Of a stretch of DNA of 9,444 nt, positions 6,428 to 9,444 are shown in pieces (position 1 is the stretch's first letter; each line of letters begins with the position of its first letter). This DNA comes from Pseudomonadota bacterium (GTDB lineage: Bacteria; Pseudomonadota; Gammaproteobacteria; Steroidobacterales; Steroidobacteraceae), in the NCBI GenBank assembly GCA_003242495.1, contig QGUO01000116.1:1-9444 (forward strand), given 5' to 3'. Position numbers and translations under genes: made by a program. The notes below the pieces were generated by a model. That model did no database searches and was not told the origin of the DNA. It saw nothing but the letters and a program-made list of their open reading frames with translations.

Positions 6428-6928
6428 TCAGCCTCCCCAGTAAGCGATCCAGCGCCCGGCGAACACGATGCCCACCCACAGCGCCAGCGAGCCGATCGCC
6501 AGGCCGCGGGCATTCATGCGCCGCGCCGGCGTGGCCTCCCAGTAGGCCGGATCGTTGCGCAGCGGGCGGGCGAACACGGCGGTGAGCGCCACGACGACGA
6601 CCAGCATCAGCATCTTGCCCTGGAACATGCCGTTCTCGAGGGAGCGTGCCGGCTCACCGATGATGAGCAGGAGGCCCGAGAGCGCCAGCACGACCAGCGC
6701 CCCCCAGAGCCAGGGCATGAAGCGGCGCGCCACGGTGGCGGTGGCCTGGCTGCGCAAGGCCAGCCCCATCACGCGCAGATGAATCAGGAACACCGCGGCG
6801 ACCACCGCGGCGATGGCCAGGATGTGCAGCGTCTGCACCGCCGGGATGACCCAGGCCGTGGTTTGAATGTGCAGGCTGAGCGGCGTGCTCGCAAGCCACT
6901 CGGTGAACGCCGGCAGCGACTCCCCCAT
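6428..6928 (-). CDS. DUF6644-type four-helix membrane protein, copy B
   Basis: This is a 166-residue inner-membrane protein, the same length as the gene following it and clearly its paralog. Hydrophobic segments are near 26-50, 70-90, 105-122 and 143-163. Aligned features are QTLHILAIA (H35) against ESLHVLAIA, LRVMG against LRLLG, and LALWVGIVFAGRWI against LAIWIGVVAFGRWI. H20 and H50 are additional histidines absent at the same places in copy A. ATG 6928 is preceded by AGGGGG with a short spacer. A small palindrome (6940-6953) lies directly upstream of the ribosome binding site. The function is unknown; a two-subunit membrane complex made of both copies is a reasonable inference. Confidence 0.8.
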   Translation of the reverse strand: MGESLPAFTEWLASTPLSLHIQTTAWVIPAVQTLHILAIAAVVAAVFLIHLRVMGLALRSQATATVARRFMPWLWGALVVLALSGLLLIIGEPARSLENGMFQGKMLMLVVVVALTAVFARPLRNDPAYWEATPARRMNARGLAIGSLALWVGIVFAGRWIAYWGG

Positions 6929-6939
6929 GCTATCCCCCT

Positions 6940-6953
6940 GGACGATTTCGTCC
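6940..6953. promoter_or_regulatory. Palindrome next to the DUF6644 ribosome binding site
   Basis: GGACGATTTCGTCC has 6-base complementary arms around two central bases, or a 5-bp stem with a 4-base loop. On the minus strand it ends immediately before the AGGGGG ribosome binding site of the first DUF6644 gene. It could be an operator or a small hairpin affecting translation. Confidence 0.35.
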
Positions 6954-6991
6954 TGTTATTCGATCAGGCGTCCATTCGGATATGCCGGTCG

Positions 6992-7013
6992 CGCCCGTCT
7001 CCCGGGACGGGCG
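6992..7013 (-). terminator. Hairpin after the nitroreductase gene
   Basis: CGCCCGTC (6992-6999) pairs perfectly with GACGGGCG (7006-7013) around a 6-base loop. It lies 35 bases after the nitroreductase stop in the direction of transcription. No T-tract follows, so it may be a weak or Rho-assisted terminator separating this gene from the DUF6644 pair. Confidence 0.4.
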
Positions 7014-7047
7014 GCGGATGCCGGATACCCGATGTGCCGCGGCGCGC

Positions 7048-7596
7048 CTACAGCCAGCGCACGCACTGCTCCAGTGTCGCCGGCGCAGGCGTGGACTCGG
7101 TGACGGTCGTGCCCAGGTGCAACAGCCCGACGATGTGATCCTCGGGCGACAGCCCCAGCGTCGTCTTCACCTGCGGATCGTAGGCCGCCAGGCCGGTCTT
7201 CCACATCGCGCCGTAGCCGAGCGCGCGTGCCGCCAGGAACATGTTCTGGATGGCCGCCCCCACGGCGACCACCTGCTCGATCTCGGGAATCTTGCTGCGC
7301 GTGATGGTCGCGGCCGTCACCACGATGGTGGGCGAGCGCAGCGCCTTGTCACGCTCGGCATCGAGCTGATCCGGCGTGGCATCGGGCAGGCGCACCCGCA
7401 GTGACGCGGCCATTGCATCGGCCAATGTCTCGCGCGCCGCGCCTTCGAGCACCACGAAGCGCCACGGGCGCAGCCGGCCATGATCGGGCGCACGCACACC
7501 CGCGAGCAGAATGCGCTCGAGGTGCTCGCGCGTCGGTCCCGGCGCGGCCAGCTTCGTGGCCGAGACCCGGGAGTCGATTGCAGTCAACACATCCAT
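7048..7596 (-). CDS. YdjA-like FMN-dependent nitroreductase family protein
   Basis: This 182-residue protein is a short nitroreductase of the YdjA type, close to the usual 180-185 residues. Visible hallmarks are the N-terminal SRVSATKLAAPGP (FMN phosphate side; SR at 9-10), RAPDHGRLRPWRF (35-47), the dimer/FMN segment around GAAIQNMFLAARALGYGAMW (113-132) and a C-terminal GLLHLGT strand. The family uses FMN and NAD(P)H to reduce nitro compounds, quinones or other acceptors; the natural substrate is usually unknown. Start ATG 7596 is preferred over upstream TTG codons at 7599 and 7602. Its TGAGGA ribosome binding site overlaps the stop of the MaoC gene, nine bases away, which indicates translational coupling. 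Co-expression with a MaoC dehydratase hints at acyl-CoA or enoyl metabolism, but that is inference. Confidence 0.9.
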   Translation of the reverse strand: MDVLTAIDSRVSATKLAAPGPTREHLERILLAGVRAPDHGRLRPWRFVVLEGAARETLADAMAASLRVRLPDATPDQLDAERDKALRSPTIVVTAATITRSKIPEIEQVVAVGAAIQNMFLAARALGYGAMWKTGLAAYDPQVKTTLGLSPEDHIVGLLHLGTTVTESTPAPATLEQCVRWL

Positions 7597-7605
7597 CAAC
7601 AATCC

Positions 7606-8490
7606 TCACAAACGACGCACCTGCATGGCGAGGTGCAAGCGATCGCCGCGCGGGGTACACATGGAGATGTCCAGCCCGCCGTCGACCGGCCAGGCGCGCA
7701 CCAGCGCCTGGGAAGGAAGATACACCGGCAGCTTGAACTGGGTATCGATGCGTATGCCCGCAGCGGGAAGCTCCCGTGCCGCCGCGCCCAGGCATCGCCC
7801 GAGCGACCACATGCCATGTGCCACGGCTTGCTTGAAACCGAACCATTTCGCCGTGGTGGCCGTCAAGTGAATGGGATTGAAATCGCCCGAGACGGCCGCG
7901 TAACGCCAGCCGGTGTTCTCCGCGATCTCCAGCGTCTCGGTGCTCACGCCGGAGGCCGGATGATTGGAGCGCTCGATGGCGGGACGCTTGCTGCCCTCCT
8001 TGGTCGGGTTGTTGCCCCGCGCGAACATGGTGCTGATCTCTTCCCACACGACCTGGCCGTCGTGCAGGTAACGGGTCGTGAAATCGTACTCCTGCCCTGC
8101 ATCGGTGACCCGCATGGTGTCGAAGGTCACGCCCAGCGAGAGCGGCGCGCGCGGATCGATCGGCGCCAGCACGCGGATGGTGTTGCGCAGGTGGATCAGG
8201 CCGAGCACCTTCACCGGGAAGCCCCGGGCGATGAACAGCTGCATGTGCAGCGGCATCGCCACGACATGCAGGTACGCGGGTGGCAACGGCGCATCGGCCG
8301 GCACGCCGCAGATCTGCCGGTAGCGTTCGAGGTGACGCGCTGCGAGCGTCACGCGCCGCACCTCGAGCTCGACCGGCTCGATGACCTGCCCTTCGGGTGC
8401 GATGTACGGCTTGCGTCCGAGCAGCACCCGGGCATAGGGCGGCACCATCGAGGGCAGCCGGCCGAACGAAATCGTCTTGGTGGATGGCAT
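7606..8490 (-). CDS. MaoC-type double hot-dog acyl dehydratase/hydratase
   Basis: This 294-residue protein has two hot-dog halves. The C-terminal half carries the MaoC/(R)-specific enoyl-CoA hydratase signature SGDFNPIH (201-208, with D203 and H208 as the expected catalytic pair) and AVAHGMW (222-228) on the central helix. The N-terminal half (about 30-160) lacks that signature and probably shapes the acyl pocket, as in other two-domain hydratases. The family adds water to, or removes it from, CoA- or ACP-bound enoyl/3-hydroxyacyl groups in the cytoplasm. ATG 8490 gives the expected length; only a weak AGAG precedes it. It follows ccmI after 180 bases and is coupled to the nitroreductase gene. 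The substrate cannot be read from the sequence, and no thiolase or acyl-CoA ligase is in view. Confidence 0.88.
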   Translation of the reverse strand: MPSTKTISFGRLPSMVPPYARVLLGRKPYIAPEGQVIEPVELEVRRVTLAARHLERYRQICGVPADAPLPPAYLHVVAMPLHMQLFIARGFPVKVLGLIHLRNTIRVLAPIDPRAPLSLGVTFDTMRVTDAGQEYDFTTRYLHDGQVVWEEISTMFARGNNPTKEGSKRPAIERSNHPASGVSTETLEIAENTGWRYAAVSGDFNPIHLTATTAKWFGFKQAVAHGMWSLGRCLGAAARELPAAGIRIDTQFKLPVYLPSQALVRAWPVDGGLDISMCTPRGDRLHLAMQVRRL

Positions 8491-8670
8491 CAGGCTCTAG
8501 CGACCAAGTCTTGACACTCTTGGCGAAGGATCACGGTTGCGCGGGTCTCTCGGTCATCGGGCACGCCAGGCTCGGATGGTCGGCCCATGTTCCGAATCAA
8601 CTGGCTGTGGCGGCCGTCGCCGCTGGTGGACACGCAAACCGGTCGCGTTCTTCTGGCGGCAACCGCAACT
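8491..8670. other. Spacer between ccmI and the MaoC gene
   Basis: This 180-base gap holds no credible gene. A 5-bp stem (GCGGC 8610-8614, GCCGC 8619-8623) with a 4-base loop lies about 50 bases after the ccmI stop, without a T-run. A TTGACA at 8511-8516 is on the plus strand, facing away from both neighbours, with no -10 partner. I see no clear promoter for the MaoC gene. Confidence 0.5.
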
Positions 8671-9444
8671 TTACGGCACTGTGCGGTCGATGACGATGGT
8701 CAGTGTACCGTCTCCGGCGGAAAAATCGTGCTCCGCCATGCCGTAGAAGTCTCCGCTTTGCTCCTGCGGGCTGCCCGATTGCGACAGGCGCGCCACGACC
8801 TGCACGCGTGGCACGCTCGCGATGGAGCGTCCGGCAATCATTGCATCGTCCTCGGTAAGCTCCACGGTGAGCGGCGCCGAGCTCGAGCTGTGGCGCTGCA
8901 CCGCGAGCGGCGGACCACCGGCCGGGTCGCGCGCGAGCACATAAAGCGTGAGCGGCTCATCCAGCCTGGCCTGGATGTCCGGGGCGATCGACACCGACAC
9001 CTGCAGGCGGCGTTGGGCGGCGCTTGCGCCGGCCGCGGTCCCGGCGGCGATCTGTGCGTCGAGCGCCTGCACCTGGCGTGCGATGAGATCGCGCACCTCC
9101 TCGGGCGGATCGAGCGTCAGGAGCGCGTTCAGACGCTCGCGTCCGCGCTGCAGGTCGCCCCGCGCCAGGGCCGCCATGCTGCCATACCACAGCGCCTTGG
9201 GATGCTCGGGCGCGCGCGTCAGCGCGACGTCGAACAGCTCGCCGGCCCGGCCGGTGAGGGTGGATTCATCGTCCAGGATGAGCGCTTCGCCCAGGCCGAT
9301 GACGGCCTCGAGATTTTGGCCGCGGGACAGATCGTAGGCGCGCTGATAGGCATCGGCGGCGCGGGCATACTCGCCGCGGGCCGTGGAGGAACGGCCGAGC
9401 ATCAGCCAGCCCTGCAGGTCCTGCGGGTCTTTCTGCAGACGCGC
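8671..9444 (-). CDS. ccmI: Cytochrome c maturation protein CcmI, C-terminal part (partial)
   Basis: The 257 visible residues are the C-terminal part of CcmI (CycH), the membrane-anchored periplasmic TPR factor that delivers apocytochrome c to the heme ligation machinery. Upstream of the first in-frame ATG (9402) the frame stays open to the right edge and reads RLQKDPQDLQGWLMLGRS, a typical CcmI TPR helix, so the gene is cut by the window. TPR-like helices (GEYARAADAYQRAYDL and following) occupy the first 130 residues. The C-terminal beta-rich domain follows, with LTLYVLARDPAGGPPLAVQR and VQVVARLSQSGSPQEQSGDF, which match the CcmI C-terminal pattern. ccmI is often the last gene of a ccm operon in gammaproteobacteria, and the unrelated genes that follow it here agree with that. 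The call is homology by recollection. Confidence 0.85.
   Translation of the reverse strand, partial: ARLQKDPQDLQGWLMLGRSSTARGEYARAADAYQRAYDLSRGQNLEAVIGLGEALILDDESTLTGRAGELFDVALTRAPEHPKALWYGSMAALARGDLQRGRERLNALLTLDPPEEVRDLIARQVQALDAQIAAGTAAGASAAQRRLQVSVSIAPDIQARLDEPLTLYVLARDPAGGPPLAVQRHSSSSAPLTVELTEDDAMIAGRSIASVPRVQVVARLSQSGSPQEQSGDFYGMAEHDFSAGDGTLTIVIDRTVP

Noticed and set aside
7480..8514. 344-residue plus-strand open frame opposite the MaoC gene
   Set aside because: It is antisense to a protein with the SGDFNPIH signature, with shadow-type composition.
8511..8539. TTGACA on the plus strand as a promoter
   Set aside because: No -10 match lies at 16-19 bases and no plus-strand gene follows.

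Overview
The window is GC-rich, densely coding DNA. It most likely comes from a gammaproteobacterium, or less likely a betaproteobacterium. The main clue is a CcmI-type C-terminus at the right edge, because system I cytochrome c maturation is typical of alpha-, beta- and gammaproteobacteria. Lipobox-type secretion, GTG/TTG starts and strong GGAG-type ribosome binding sites fit this. I cannot name a genus, and I see no tRNA, rRNA, insertion sequence, phage gene or CRISPR array.

Left part (1-2658): the left edge holds the N-terminal fragment of a probable SNF2-type helicase on the minus strand. After a 449-base gene-free spacer, two plus-strand genes follow in an apparent operon. The first is an unusual fusion of a PLP-dependent cysteine synthase (O-acetylserine sulfhydrylase type) with a C-terminal glutaredoxin domain. 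The second is a small DUF4242 protein, a family with a nickel-binding member.

Middle part (2659-5925), minus strand: three tightly packed genes encode a lipoprotein serine hydrolase of the beta-lactamase/esterase fold, a hydroxypyruvate-isomerase-like TIM-barrel enzyme and a short-chain dehydrogenase. Gaps are 8 and 27 bases, so they are probably one transcript. A candidate -10 box and a perfect 7-bp inverted repeat lie in the leader region. This operon converges on the cysteine synthase operon over a spacer with GC-rich inverted repeats.

Right part (5926-9444), minus strand: in transcription order these are the end of ccmI, a double hot-dog MaoC-type dehydratase/hydratase, a small YdjA-like FMN nitroreductase, and two tandem 166-residue four-helix membrane proteins of the DUF6644 type. 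The membrane proteins are recognisable paralogs separated by one base.

Most of the window is ordinary accessory metabolism. The features most worth following are the cysteine synthase-glutaredoxin fusion with its DUF4242 partner, the tandem DUF6644 pair, and the hydrolase/isomerase/dehydrogenase operon.
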